Positions 34,133 through 42,549 of a stretch of 64,000 nt of DNA are shown one piece after another (the stretch's first letter is position 1; each line of letters begins with the position of its first letter). Under the pieces are notes generated by a model. It saw only the letters and a list, made by a program, of their open reading frames with translations, had not been told where the DNA came from and ran no database searches. This DNA comes from Actinoplanes sp. NBC_00393. Lineage in GTDB: Bacteria > Actinomycetota > Actinomycetes > Mycobacteriales > Micromonosporaceae. The stretch is taken from contig NZ_CP107942.1 of assembly GCF_036053395.1 (NCBI RefSeq), forward strand, positions 9,394,001 to 9,458,000, given 5' to 3'. Position numbers and translations under genes: made by a program.

Positions 34133-34794
34133 TGACGTTCCACCGCGCCCTCGGCTTCGTGGACCGGTCCGTGCTGACCGACGACTCGCCGCTGCGCGTC
34201 GTCATGGCCAGCGAGGGCCGGATGGCCGACAAGATCGACCTGCGGATGGCCGGCGCCGACCTGGGCCGGTTCCGCGGGAACCCGGTGCTCGGCTACGGAC
34301 ACTCGTACTGGGGCCGAACGAACCTACCGATCGGCCGGGTCGATCCCGGCTCGCTGACGATCGAGGGCACCCGGCTTTCCGGCGACCTCGAGTTCGACCA
34401 GGAGGACGAGTTCGCTCGCCTGGTCGAGCGGAAGATGCGCGGCGGCTTCATCAACGCCGTGAGCATCGGCTTCGACGTGACCCAGTGGGAGTCCGCGGAG
34501 GACAACTACTGGCGCGGCGGCGTGGCCACCAAGTGGGAGCTCACCGAGCTTTCCGTGGTGCCGGTGCCGATGGACGCGAACGCGCTGGTCACCTCCGGTC
34601 GTCAGATCGACGACGACGAGGTGGCCGATCTCCTGCGCCGCATTGAGGGCGCGCTTCGCTCGGGCCGCGGCCCAATGATCCTGTCGGATCCCGAGATCCG
34701 GCCCATCCCCGACGACCCGGCGCCGACGGCGCCGGAGATCAACCAGGACGCTGCGCGCTCGCTGCTCGCGGCCTTCGCACCCAAGGAGAACTGA
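34132..34794 (+). CDS. Prohead maturation protease
   Basis: A 220-residue serine protease of the HK97/herpesvirus assemblin fold. His57 (LGYGHSYW) and Ser111 (INAVSIGF) are the likely catalytic pair, followed by KWELTELSVVPVPMDANA. It removes the capsid protein's N-terminal region during maturation. ATG overlaps the portal stop. Confidence 0.92.
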   Translation: MTFHRALGFVDRSVLTDDSPLRVVMASEGRMADKIDLRMAGADLGRFRGNPVLGYGHSYWGRTNLPIGRVDPGSLTIEGTRLSGDLEFDQEDEFARLVERKMRGGFINAVSIGFDVTQWESAEDNYWRGGVATKWELTELSVVPVPMDANALVTSGRQIDDDEVADLLRRIEGALRSGRGPMILSDPEIRPIPDDPAPTAPEINQDAARSLLAAFAPKEN

Positions 34795-36326
34795 TGAGCG
34801 AGCAGCTCACCATGGAGCAGCTGGGCCAGGAGGTCCGGCAGCGCCTCGACGCGATCGGCACCGAGGTGTCCGAGCGCACCTCCGACACCAAGCTCACCGA
34901 GCTGGTGACCGGCATCGTCAACGGCCTGTCCGAGGACCCGGAGTTCGTGCGCAAGCTGCGCTTCGGCCAGGGCCCGGCCGAGACCCAGCTCGTCGGCACC
35001 AAGTACGCCCGCTGGGGCCTGTCCGTCGCCGACGTCGAGTTCCTCTACGACGTCCAGAGCTCGCTGCGCGGCATGCCGACCTCCCGCGGGATCCACCCGG
35101 GCCCGTCCGAGGAGCTCACCCGCACCTTCGAGGCGATCTCCGAGGCCCGGTACCTGCCGGCCGAGAAGGTCCGCGAGATGGACCAGCGGGCGCTCGACGA
35201 CCTGTTCCCGCGGATCCCGCTGCGGGAGTTCACCGAGGCCGACCGCAAGCTCGCTCGGCAGGGCAAGTACGAGCTGACCGCCGCCTACCAGCAGGCCATC
35301 CGCGCGATGGACACCGCTGAGAGCGGCTTCGGTTCGCAGCTGGTCGGCGCCCAGTACGTCGGCGAGCTGTGGAACGCCCCGCGGGACCTCGGCAAGATCT
35401 TCCCGCTGATCGACAGCTTCGAGATGCAGCACCCGACGGCGTACCTGCCGGTCGAGGTCGACATCCCGGAGATGCTGTTCGTCACCGAGTCGACGCTGAA
35501 CAACTCGCCGAACTACGCCACCAGCAAGACCGGCTCGCAGCGGGTCCAGGTCGACGCGAAGAAGTTCGTGATCCACCAGATGTGGTCCGGCGAGATGAGC
35601 GAAGACTCGATCATCCCGTACGTGCCGTTCCTGCGCCGCCAGGCCGCGCTGTCCGTCGCGCACTACGCCGACTCGCTGGTGCTCAACGGCGACACCACGA
35701 ACGCCGCGACCGGCAACATCAACCTGGACGACGCCGACCCGGCGGACACCAAGCACTACCTGGCGTTCGACGGCATCCGGCACGCCGCCCTGGTCGACAA
35801 CACCGCGAACGGCGTCAGCCTGGCCGGCGCGCCGACGTGGGACGCGCTGATCGGCCTGCGCGGCCGGATGATCGACTCGTCCCGGCTGGTCGACTGGGGC
35901 CACCCCACCGACCCGAACGACCTCGTCTTCGTCTCCGACCCGGCGACCGCCGACAAGATCGCGACGCTCGACGAGGTCCTCACCGTCGACAAGTACGGGT
36001 CGAACGCGACGATCCTCACCGGCGAGGTGTCGAAGATCGGCCGGCACCCGCACATCGCGTCGATCGCGCAGCCGACGACCGAGGCCGACGGCAAGGTGTC
36101 CAACACCGCAGCCAACAACACCCTCGGCCAGACCACCGCGTTCAACCGGCGCGGCTTCAAGGTCGGCTGGCGCCGGCGCGTCCAGGTCGAGACCGAGCGG
36201 CTGCCCGGTTCGGACCAGTGGCGCGTCGTCTACAGCCTGCGGCTCGGCTTCGGCCGGTTCACGCCGACCGGTGCCGCGGGCGGCATCGAGGCGGCCGCGG
36301 TGCTCTACAACCAGACGATCGCCTGA
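34794..36326 (+). CDS. Major capsid protein
   Basis: A 510-residue HK97-fold capsid protein. The first 100-150 residues are charged and helical and probably serve as the built-in scaffold that the protease cuts away; no separate scaffold gene is present. The fold region includes ALSVAHYADSLVLNGDTTNA and GRFTPTGAAGGIEAAAVLYN. ATG overlaps the protease stop. A hairpin terminator follows, as expected for such a highly expressed gene. Confidence 0.9.
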   Translation: MSEQLTMEQLGQEVRQRLDAIGTEVSERTSDTKLTELVTGIVNGLSEDPEFVRKLRFGQGPAETQLVGTKYARWGLSVADVEFLYDVQSSLRGMPTSRGIHPGPSEELTRTFEAISEARYLPAEKVREMDQRALDDLFPRIPLREFTEADRKLARQGKYELTAAYQQAIRAMDTAESGFGSQLVGAQYVGELWNAPRDLGKIFPLIDSFEMQHPTAYLPVEVDIPEMLFVTESTLNNSPNYATSKTGSQRVQVDAKKFVIHQMWSGEMSEDSIIPYVPFLRRQAALSVAHYADSLVLNGDTTNAATGNINLDDADPADTKHYLAFDGIRHAALVDNTANGVSLAGAPTWDALIGLRGRMIDSSRLVDWGHPTDPNDLVFVSDPATADKIATLDEVLTVDKYGSNATILTGEVSKIGRHPHIASIAQPTTEADGKVSNTAANNTLGQTTAFNRRGFKVGWRRRVQVETERLPGSDQWRVVYSLRLGFGRFTPTGAAGGIEAAAVLYNQTIA

Positions 36327-36340
36327 CCTCATCCGCTCCT

Positions 36341-36371
36341 GACGGCGGCCGGCCTCGTGCTGGCCGCCGTC
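36341..36371 (+). terminator. Hairpin after major capsid gene
   Basis: GACGGCGGCC and GGCCGCCGTC form a perfect 10-bp stem. Probably a partial terminator that lowers transcription of the following genes relative to capsid. Confidence 0.7.
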
Positions 36372-36391
36372 ACCTGTGAAAGGACCTGCTG

Positions 36392-36736
36392 ATGCCACGC
36401 GAGCGCATCGCTACCTGGCCGAGGGGCACGGCCAACCGGTTCTCCGTCAAGCCCAACGAAACCCTGACCGGCACCCGGGTCATCACCCTCGCCGAGATCA
36501 ACCGCTTCCAGGGCTTCGCCTTCGATCCGGGTGGCGCAGCCCGGAACGTCGACCTGCCCGCGGCCGCCAACTGCGCCGGCGCCTACCTGATGATCTCGAA
36601 CACGGCCGACGCCGCCGAGATCATCACTGTCCGGACCTCAGCCGGCGCCACGATCCTCACGCCCACCCAGGCGGAGGCGGCGCTGCTCTGGTGCGACGGC
36701 ACCAGCTGGTACGGGCTGGTCGGGGCGCAGTCCTGA
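36392..36736 (+). CDS. Unknown capsid-proximal protein
   Basis: A 114-residue beta-rich protein (NETLTGTRVITLAEINRFQG, CAGAYLMISNTADAAEIITV, CDGTSWYGLVGAQS). The position right after the capsid gene and the fold suggest a capsid decoration or adaptor role; this is inference. GAAAGGA precedes the start. Confidence 0.6.
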   Translation: MPRERIATWPRGTANRFSVKPNETLTGTRVITLAEINRFQGFAFDPGGAARNVDLPAAANCAGAYLMISNTADAAEIITVRTSAGATILTPTQAEAALLWCDGTSWYGLVGAQS

Positions 36737-36969
36737 TGGCCAAGTTCACCGTCAACCACGCCTACAAGGCCAGCCGCGATGGCCAACAGCTCGGCCCCTG
36801 GAAGCCCGGGGACGTCGTCGACCTGGAGCAGGCCGACGCGGACTGGGTGAACCGCGACTCGCCCGGCTGCATGTCTCCGACCTCTGCTGCGCCGGCTGAG
36901 GGGGCGGCGCGGCAGAGGTCGGCCAGCAAGGACCGCCAGCACCGCGGCGGAGCGAACCGAAGCAACTGA
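36736..36969 (+). CDS. Unknown small protein near capsid
   Basis: 77 residues. The first 45 (MAKFTVNHAYKASRDGQQLG, then WKPGDVVDLEQADADWVNRD) form a small folded domain seen in several actinophage head genes; the tail is basic and disordered. ATG overlaps the previous stop. Confidence 0.55.
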   Translation: MAKFTVNHAYKASRDGQQLGPWKPGDVVDLEQADADWVNRDSPGCMSPTSAAPAEGAARQRSASKDRQHRGGANRSN

Positions 36970-36985
36970 ACAGAGGAGGGCTGTC

Positions 36986-39802
36986 GTGGCGCGCGACTGG
37001 AAGACGACCTATTCGGCCAGCGCCGCGGCAGCCCAGCACCAGGCGACGTTCACCAGTGCGGCGGTTGCCGGGCATGGCCTGGTCGCGATCGCCGCGGCGC
37101 CGGCCACCATTGCGGTTCCGGGCGACTGGGACGAGCACATCGACCCGCTCGGGACTGGCGAGCTCAGCATGGCCAGCAAGGTCGCCGCGGGCGGTGAGAC
37201 GTCGATCCTGTGGGACCGGGACCCGGCCACCTCGACCGCGCCGCGCACGATGGCGGCCTGGGTCGAGTCGCGTGACGACGTGGGCGAGCTGGTCGGCACT
37301 CCGGCCGGCTACCAGCACGCGGTCGCGGTCGGCGGCGGCCTCGACTTCGGCGACATCGTGGTGCCGGAGGACGGCTGCCGGATCTACGTGGCAGTGTCGC
37401 AGGTCGACCCCGGCTCCGCCTGGACCCCGGTGTGGTCCGGTGCCACCGGCGAGGACGTTCTGACCGCGGCTGGCCACGGGTTCGAAGCCGTGCGCCTGGC
37501 GGTCGCGTCGCAGGCCGCGGCGACCGCAGGCAACTACCCGATCTCCGTGTCCGGGCTGCCGGAAGGCGCGGTGTGCCAGGCCGCCGTGCTGATCCTCGCG
37601 CCGGGCGAGGGTGGCGGTGAGCCGCCGCCGGCCGCGGAGACCGCGGTGGAGGCGGAGAACCGGCTGACGGGCACCGCGTCGAGCACGTGGGACGTGGACG
37701 GGGCCGGTTCGACGACGATCCAGGGCTTCGCGACCGACACGTCTTTCGCCCGGGGCGGGACGCTGTCGGTCAAGGTGCACTCGCCGTCGTCCAGCTGGAC
37801 CGGCTCGATCTACCGCGTCGGCTACTACGGCGGAGCGGGTGCCCGCCTGATCGATACGATCTCTGGGCCGCAGACGACGCAGCCGGATGGCACGGTCGAC
37901 GGCACGACGCTGATGGCGTCCTGCGCGAACTGGAGCGTGAACGGCACCTGGTCGGTGCCGAGCGACGCGCCCGCGGGCGTCTACATCATGAAGATCGCCC
38001 GCACCGACAATGCGGCTCTGGCGTCGCACATTGGGCCGTTCGTGGTGACCAACCCGAGCCGCAAGGCCGCCATCGCGATCAAGCTCAGCGACTCGACCTG
38101 GTACGCGTACAACCATGCCGGCACCGACCCGGACGACATCCTGGCCGGGCGCAGCATTTACGGCACCGGCACCGCGGCGAGCTTCGTCTTCGACCAGGGG
38201 ACGCGCGCGAAGGCCGTGTCGTACGACCGGCCGCTCGTTACGCGGGAGCACCTGCCGCAGACGTCGTTCTGGAACGCCGAGTACCCGCTGATCAGGTGGC
38301 TCGAAAGGTTGGGCTACGACCTGGATTACCTGAGCTGCGCCATGGTCGACGCCGACCCGACGCTGCTCCTCGGTCGCGATGTCGTGATCTCCAGCGGGCA
38401 CGACGAATACTGGTCGGCCGGCATGCACGACGCTTTCACCGGCGCCCGCGACCACGCCACCCAGTCCTCGCACGCGATCTACCTCAGCGGCAACGAGGCG
38501 TTCTGGCGCATCCGCTGGGACTCCAGCCGCAGGACCTATGCGTGCTGGAAAGACACCCACGACGGCGCGCTCAACTCGTCGGGCCTCTACTCGGGCACCT
38601 GGCAGGACACCCGGTCGATGAACTCCGACCGCCGGCCGCCCGCGCTACTCAATGGGCAGCGGTTCCGCTTGAACGGGATCTCCGCATACGCGCTCGGCGC
38701 GACGTCGGCGCACGCGAGCTCGCCGCTGTGGCGGTCCACCGCGGTGGCCGCGCTCACCGGCTCGCAGACCTGGAGCAGCCCGGTCGGCATTGTCGGCTTC
38801 GAGGCGGACGAGCCGGCCGACACCTCGGCGACCGAGCGGCCGGACGGGCTGATCCGGCTGTCGCAGGTCAGCTACGCGGTCACCGACATGCTGGCCGACG
38901 ACAACGGCAACATCTACACGCTCGACGGCACCTACACGCACGCGATCACCGCCTACCGGAGCACGGTCACCGGCGCCGCGGTGTTCGGCTTCGGCACCGT
39001 CCAGTACGCCTGGGGCCTCGACGAGACCCACGACCGGCACCCCGGTGGCGTGCTCGTCAGCACGCCGCTTCAGCAGGCCCTGACCAACCTGCTCGCCGAC
39101 TTGGGTTCGGTGCCACCGGCGTACCCGTTCCCGAGTGGCCTGGTGCTGCCGACCGCGGTCGCGTTGTCCACGTACGGCCTGCCCGACCCCGTCGATCCGG
39201 ACCCGGAGGCGACGCCGGTGTACACCGACCTAGCGACGGTCAAGGCGATGCTCGGCAAGACCACCGCCGACGACCGCGACGACCTGATCGAGGCTGCGAT
39301 CGCCGCGGCGTCACGGATGATCGACGAACGGTGCGGCCGAGCGTTCTACCTCGAGGCCACCGCGACCGCGCGCACGTTCCCTGCGCGAGACCGGTCCTGG
39401 CTCGACGGAGACGCCCAGTCCATCCGGGTCGACGACATCGGCGACGCCACCGGCCTGACCGTCGAGACGAAGGTCGGCTTCTCCGGCACCTGGTCGTCGG
39501 TCACCGGCTTCGAACCGGGCCCGGACAACGCCGACCTCCGCGGCCGGCCGTGGACCGAGGTCGTGTACGCGGCCGGCTGGCTCACGGACAACACCAAGGT
39601 GCGGATCACCGCCCGCTGGGGTTGGCCGACCGTGCCGGACGGTGTCGCCCAGGCCGCCGCGCTGCTCGCCGCCCGGCTCTACCGGCGCAAGGACTCCCCG
39701 CAGGGCGTCCTCGGGTCCGCCGACTGGGGCGTGATCCGGGTGTCCCGGTTCGATCCCGATGTTGAGGCGCTCGTCGCCCCGTACATCCTGATGACCGCAT
39801 GA
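36986..39802 (+). CDS. Three-part virion protein: beta domain + N,N-dimethylformamidase-like domain + head-tail connector
   Basis: A 938-residue protein. Residues 1-208 are beta-rich (adhesion- or decoration-like). After a Gly/Pro linker, about 222-705 matches the N,N-dimethylformamidase large-subunit family along its whole length: STTIQGFATD, YRVGYYGGAGARL, AYNHAGT, DRPLVTR, NAEYPLIRWLE with Tyr433, SSGHDEYW with Tyr475, YLSGNEAFWRIRW with Glu504. The known enzyme holds a mononuclear iron with two Tyr and one Glu, which these residues could be. Residues 745-938 are a gp6-like head-tail connector (DLATVKAMLGKTTADDRDDL, ASRMIDERCGRAF). GTG start with AGGAGG 6 nt upstream. The frame is open throughout. 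Confidence 0.82.
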   Translation: MARDWKTTYSASAAAAQHQATFTSAAVAGHGLVAIAAAPATIAVPGDWDEHIDPLGTGELSMASKVAAGGETSILWDRDPATSTAPRTMAAWVESRDDVGELVGTPAGYQHAVAVGGGLDFGDIVVPEDGCRIYVAVSQVDPGSAWTPVWSGATGEDVLTAAGHGFEAVRLAVASQAAATAGNYPISVSGLPEGAVCQAAVLILAPGEGGGEPPPAAETAVEAENRLTGTASSTWDVDGAGSTTIQGFATDTSFARGGTLSVKVHSPSSSWTGSIYRVGYYGGAGARLIDTISGPQTTQPDGTVDGTTLMASCANWSVNGTWSVPSDAPAGVYIMKIARTDNAALASHIGPFVVTNPSRKAAIAIKLSDSTWYAYNHAGTDPDDILAGRSIYGTGTAASFVFDQGTRAKAVSYDRPLVTREHLPQTSFWNAEYPLIRWLERLGYDLDYLSCAMVDADPTLLLGRDVVISSGHDEYWSAGMHDAFTGARDHATQSSHAIYLSGNEAFWRIRWDSSRRTYACWKDTHDGALNSSGLYSGTWQDTRSMNSDRRPPALLNGQRFRLNGISAYALGATSAHASSPLWRSTAVAALTGSQTWSSPVGIVGFEADEPADTSATERPDGLIRLSQVSYAVTDMLADDNGNIYTLDGTYTHAITAYRSTVTGAAVFGFGTVQYAWGLDETHDRHPGGVLVSTPLQQALTNLLADLGSVPPAYPFPSGLVLPTAVALSTYGLPDPVDPDPEATPVYTDLATVKAMLGKTTADDRDDLIEAAIAAASRMIDERCGRAFYLEATATARTFPARDRSWLDGDAQSIRVDDIGDATGLTVETKVGFSGTWSSVTGFEPGPDNADLRGRPWTEVVYAAGWLTDNTKVRITARWGWPTVPDGVAQAAALLAARLYRRKDSPQGVLGSADWGVIRVSRFDPDVEALVAPYILMTA
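39205..39220 (+). promoter_or_regulatory. Internal ribosome binding site and GTG start for free connector
   Basis: GGAGG (39205-39209) lies 8 nt before an in-frame GTG (39218-39220), codon 745 of the fusion gene. Translation from it would give a 194-residue connector beginning VYTDLATVKAMLG, the normal start of stand-alone gp6-like connectors. Confidence 0.55.
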
Positions 39803-39812
39803 GGAGGCCCTG

Positions 39813-40244
39813 GTGGAACCCTCCGTGGTAAAGAAGGCGCTCGCGGCCGCCGTACGCGCGAAAAGCATTCCGCAGCTGGAGTGCTACTCGTACTCGCCGC
39901 ACGCGCCGACCGTCCCGGCGTTCACCATCGGCGAGGTCTCCATCAACCCGCACGAGACGTTCCGCGGGATGGAGACCTACGACGTCACCTGCTCGGTGCT
40001 CACCTCGACGGCCGACGACGAGGCCGGGCAGGAGCTGCTCGACAAGCTCCTCGCGAAGTCCGGCACGTACTCGGTTCGTGAGGCGCTGCTCGACGCCCGC
40101 GGCGCGCCGGGTGAGCTCGCCCTCGACGGGGCGGCCGACGACCTGTCGATCGAGCGGATCGACGGCTACCGAATGCTTGCGTACGCCGGCCAGGACTCGA
40201 CCTACTACGGCGCCGACATCACTGTGCGCGTGATCGGAGACTGA
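39813..40244 (+). CDS. Head-tail joining / tail terminator-like protein
   Basis: 143 residues, GTG start. Position after the connector and before the tail tube, size, and the pattern VVKKALAAAVRAKSIPQLEC followed by beta-rich DVTCSVLTSTADDEAGQELL fit the tail terminator / minor tail protein class. The closing ADITVRVIGD is typical. Function inferred mainly from order. Confidence 0.65.
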   Translation: MEPSVVKKALAAAVRAKSIPQLECYSYSPHAPTVPAFTIGEVSINPHETFRGMETYDVTCSVLTSTADDEAGQELLDKLLAKSGTYSVREALLDARGAPGELALDGAADDLSIERIDGYRMLAYAGQDSTYYGADITVRVIGD

Positions 40245-40245
40245 C

Positions 40246-40983
40246 GTGGCCAAGTTCGTGCTGCAGAACGTGCGCTTGTTCGTGGCCGGCGCCGACCTCA
40301 CCACGGTGAACAACCAGCTCGAGGTGAAGCCGGAGGTCGAGGGCAAGGAGTCGACCGCTTTCGTGCCGACCGGCGACGTGTGGACCGAGCTGCTGGCTGG
40401 GCTGCGCAGCGTCGAGGCTGACGGCGAGGGCCAGTGGGAAGCCGGTGACCTCGGCAAGGTCGACGACGTCAGCTTCGGCCAGCTCGGCTCGTCGACGCCC
40501 TGGACGGCGTGTCCGGCCGGCGCGGCGGTCGGCAGCCTGGCGTACCTGTTCAATTCGCTGGGCGGCAGCTACGAGCTGGGCGGCGAGGTCGGCGAGGTCG
40601 CCCCCTGGAAAGCTTCCGGCAAGGGCAACAGCCCGCTGGTCCGCGGGGTGATCGGGCACCCGCCGGGCACCGCCCGAACCGCGTCGGGCACCGGAACCTC
40701 GATCCAGCTCGGCGCCGTCCCGGCGGACAAGGCGCTCTACGTCGGCCTGCACGTCCACTCGGTGGCCGGCACCACGCCGAGCCTCACCGCCCGGGTCGAG
40801 TCCGACAACGCGACCGGCTTCCCCAGCGCGGTCACGGCCGGCTCGTTTGCTGCGGCGAACGCGATCGGTGGGCAGTGGCTGCGGATCCCGGGGCCGATCA
40901 CCGACGACTGGTTCCGGGTCGCCTGGACCATCTCGGGCACGACGCCGTCGTTCCTGTTCACCGTCTCCATGGGCATCGCCTAA
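40246..40983 (+). CDS. Tail tube-like protein with extra C-terminal domain
   Basis: A 245-residue protein. Residues 1-120 are related to the next tail-tube gene (both start MAK-VL, with LEVKPEVEGKESTAF and LLAGLRSVEADGEGQWE). Residues 130-245 form an added beta domain, TSIQLGAVPADKALYVGLHV to FLFTVSMGIA, perhaps displayed on the tail surface. A terminator follows, splitting it from its relative. Confidence 0.65.
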   Translation: MAKFVLQNVRLFVAGADLTTVNNQLEVKPEVEGKESTAFVPTGDVWTELLAGLRSVEADGEGQWEAGDLGKVDDVSFGQLGSSTPWTACPAGAAVGSLAYLFNSLGGSYELGGEVGEVAPWKASGKGNSPLVRGVIGHPPGTARTASGTGTSIQLGAVPADKALYVGLHVHSVAGTTPSLTARVESDNATGFPSAVTAGSFAAANAIGGQWLRIPGPITDDWFRVAWTISGTTPSFLFTVSMGIA

Positions 40984-41021
40984 CCCCTCAGGGCCCCGCC
41001 CGTCCCCAACCCATCCCCACC

Positions 41022-41047
41022 GAGCCCGTCGTCCCCGCGGCGGGCTC
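41022..41047 (+). terminator. Hairpin between the two tail-tube genes
   Basis: GAGCCCGTCGT pairs with GCGGCGGGCTC over 11 bp with two G-T pairs, followed by TTT. Probably attenuates readthrough. Confidence 0.6.
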
Positions 41048-41073
41048 TTTGGCGTGCCCCAAGGAGAACCGCC

Positions 41074-41484
41074 ATGGCCAAGAGCGTGCTGCTCGCCAGC
41101 TTCATCTCGATCAACTCCGTCGACCTGTCCGCCTTCGCGTCCAAGATCGAGCTGAAGGCCGAGGTCGAGGACCAGGACGTCACCACCTTCGCCAGCGGCG
41201 GCTGGAACGAGCGGCTCGCCGGCCTCAAGTCGTTCGAGCTCGGCGTGACCTGGAAGCAGGACGTCGCCGCCTCCCAGCTGGACTCGCAGCTGTGGGCGCT
41301 GTTCGCCACGATCACCACGTTCGAGGTGCGGCTGAGCAACGCCGTGGTTGGTACTGGTAACCCGAAGTACACCGGCAGCGTGCTGATCAAGGAGCACGCG
41401 CCGATCGCGGGTTCGGTCGGCGACGTCGCCGAGATGGACGTGTCCTACCCCGGCTCCGGCGCACTCACCCGCGCGACAGCATGA
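41074..41484 (+). CDS. Major tail tube protein
   Basis: A 136-residue protein: KSVLLASFISINSVDLSAFA, KIELKAEVEDQDVTTFASGG, LAGLKSFELGVTWKQDV, a common actinophage tail-tube pattern. It forms the inner tube of a long non-contractile tail. Start ATG follows AAGGAG. Confidence 0.75.
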   Translation: MAKSVLLASFISINSVDLSAFASKIELKAEVEDQDVTTFASGGWNERLAGLKSFELGVTWKQDVAASQLDSQLWALFATITTFEVRLSNAVVGTGNPKYTGSVLIKEHAPIAGSVGDVAEMDVSYPGSGALTRATA

Positions 41485-41978
41485 TCGGCCTCCTGGTCAC
41501 CGAGAACCAGCAGCTGCGGCTCATTGCGAAGGCGCTCGGCGAGCAGGAGAACGGCAAGGAGCTCCGCCGCGAGCTCGCCAAGGAAATCCGGCTCGCGCTC
41601 GCGCCCGCCGCGAAGGAAGCCCGGGCCGGGATCAAGGCGATGCCGTCGGCCGGCACGTTGCCGTCCGACGGCCCGCCGCTGCGGGCCACGATCGCCCGCC
41701 GCGTGCGCGCCCAGGCGAAGCTGTCCGGCCGGTACGTCGGCGCCCGGGTGCGGGTCGGCAAGAAGAACATGCCGCGCGACTTCGCGATGGCCGCCCGGCG
41801 CACGAACCGGCGCAAGGGCTGGCGTCACCCGGTGCACGGCAACACCAACAACTGGGTGACCCAGACGGGCAATCCCGGCTGGTTCGACGACCCGATGCGC
41901 CGCGGGAAGCCTCGCTATCGGCGCGCTGTCCTCGAGGCGATGGATCGCATCGCCCGGAAGATCACAAGAAAGGTCTGA
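41481..41978 (+). CDS. HK97 gp10-like / minor tail protein
   Basis: 165 residues, very basic. The pattern ELRRELAKEIRLALAPAAKE, ARRTNRRKGWRHPVHGN, WFDDPMRRGKPRYRRAVLEA is seen in siphovirus tail-completion proteins. ATG overlaps the previous stop. Placement after the tube rather than before it is slightly unusual. Confidence 0.65.
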   Translation: MIGLLVTENQQLRLIAKALGEQENGKELRRELAKEIRLALAPAAKEARAGIKAMPSAGTLPSDGPPLRATIARRVRAQAKLSGRYVGARVRVGKKNMPRDFAMAARRTNRRKGWRHPVHGNTNNWVTQTGNPGWFDDPMRRGKPRYRRAVLEAMDRIARKITRKV

Positions 41979-41986
41979 CCCCCCTC

Positions 41987-42403
41987 ATGCTGGTCACGTT
42001 CAAGCCCGAAGGCTCGGAACCGCAGTCCTGGGAGTGGATCCCCGGACGCGTCAAGATCTCGGAAGCCGCGCTGGTCGAAAAGGTCTACGGCAAGACCTGG
42101 GAGCAGTTCGCCCAGGAGGTGCAGCAGGGCAGCGCCCGGGCCCGGCAGGTGCTGCTCTGGCACCTGCAGCGCCGCGACCACCCGACGCTGCGCCTGGAAG
42201 ACGCGCCGGACTTCTGCGCCGACGAGCTGACGATCGAGTACAGCATCGACGAGCTGCGCGGCATCCGCGACAGCGTGGCCAAGTCGGGCATGCCGCAGGC
42301 CGACCGGGAGATGGCCCTCGCGTCGCTCGACGGCGAGATCGCCGCGGCGGAGTTCCGCACGGTGATCGAGCCCGAGGGAAAAGCGACATCGAGCAGCGAC
42401 TGA
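41987..42403 (+). CDS. Tail assembly chaperone, short form (gpG-like)
   Basis: 138 residues, helical, acidic C-terminus. It lies directly before the tape measure gene, the fixed place of tail chaperones in siphoviruses. WEWIPGRVKISEAALVEKVY and WEQFAQEVQQGSARARQVLL are typical. It contains a -1 slip site 21 bp before its stop. Chaperones of this kind coat the tape measure protein during assembly and are absent from the virion. Confidence 0.82.
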   Translation: MLVTFKPEGSEPQSWEWIPGRVKISEAALVEKVYGKTWEQFAQEVQQGSARARQVLLWHLQRRDHPTLRLEDAPDFCADELTIEYSIDELRGIRDSVAKSGMPQADREMALASLDGEIAAAEFRTVIEPEGKATSSSD

Positions 42404-42531
42404 GGTCCCGGGCAGCGCTGCTCGCCCACCACTTCGGGATCCGCCCCTGGGAACACGGCCACCTCGACTACGAGATGGCCCTGGAACTGTGCGCCCAGGC
42501 CGACGAACTCAACAAGCCAGCCGACAACTGA
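41987..42531 (+). CDS. Tail assembly chaperone, frameshifted long form (gpGT-like)
   Basis: At G-GGA-AAA (42376-42382) ribosomes can slip back one base. After slipping, the -1 frame reads SDIEQRLRSRAALLAHHFGI, then RPWEHGHLDYEMALELCAQ, and stops at 42529-42531, giving a 181-residue fusion. The added part has no good start of its own and matches the T-like domain that contacts the tube protein. The ratio of the two forms normally controls tail assembly. Confidence 0.8.
42376..42382 (+). promoter_or_regulatory. Programmed -1 frameshift heptamer GGGAAAA
   Basis: The classic X-XXY-YYZ pattern in the correct frame (G-GGA-AAA), 21 bp before the chaperone stop. Position, frame and downstream open frame all fit. 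Confidence 0.85.
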
Positions 42532-42549
42532 ACACCGCGGGAGGTGGCC

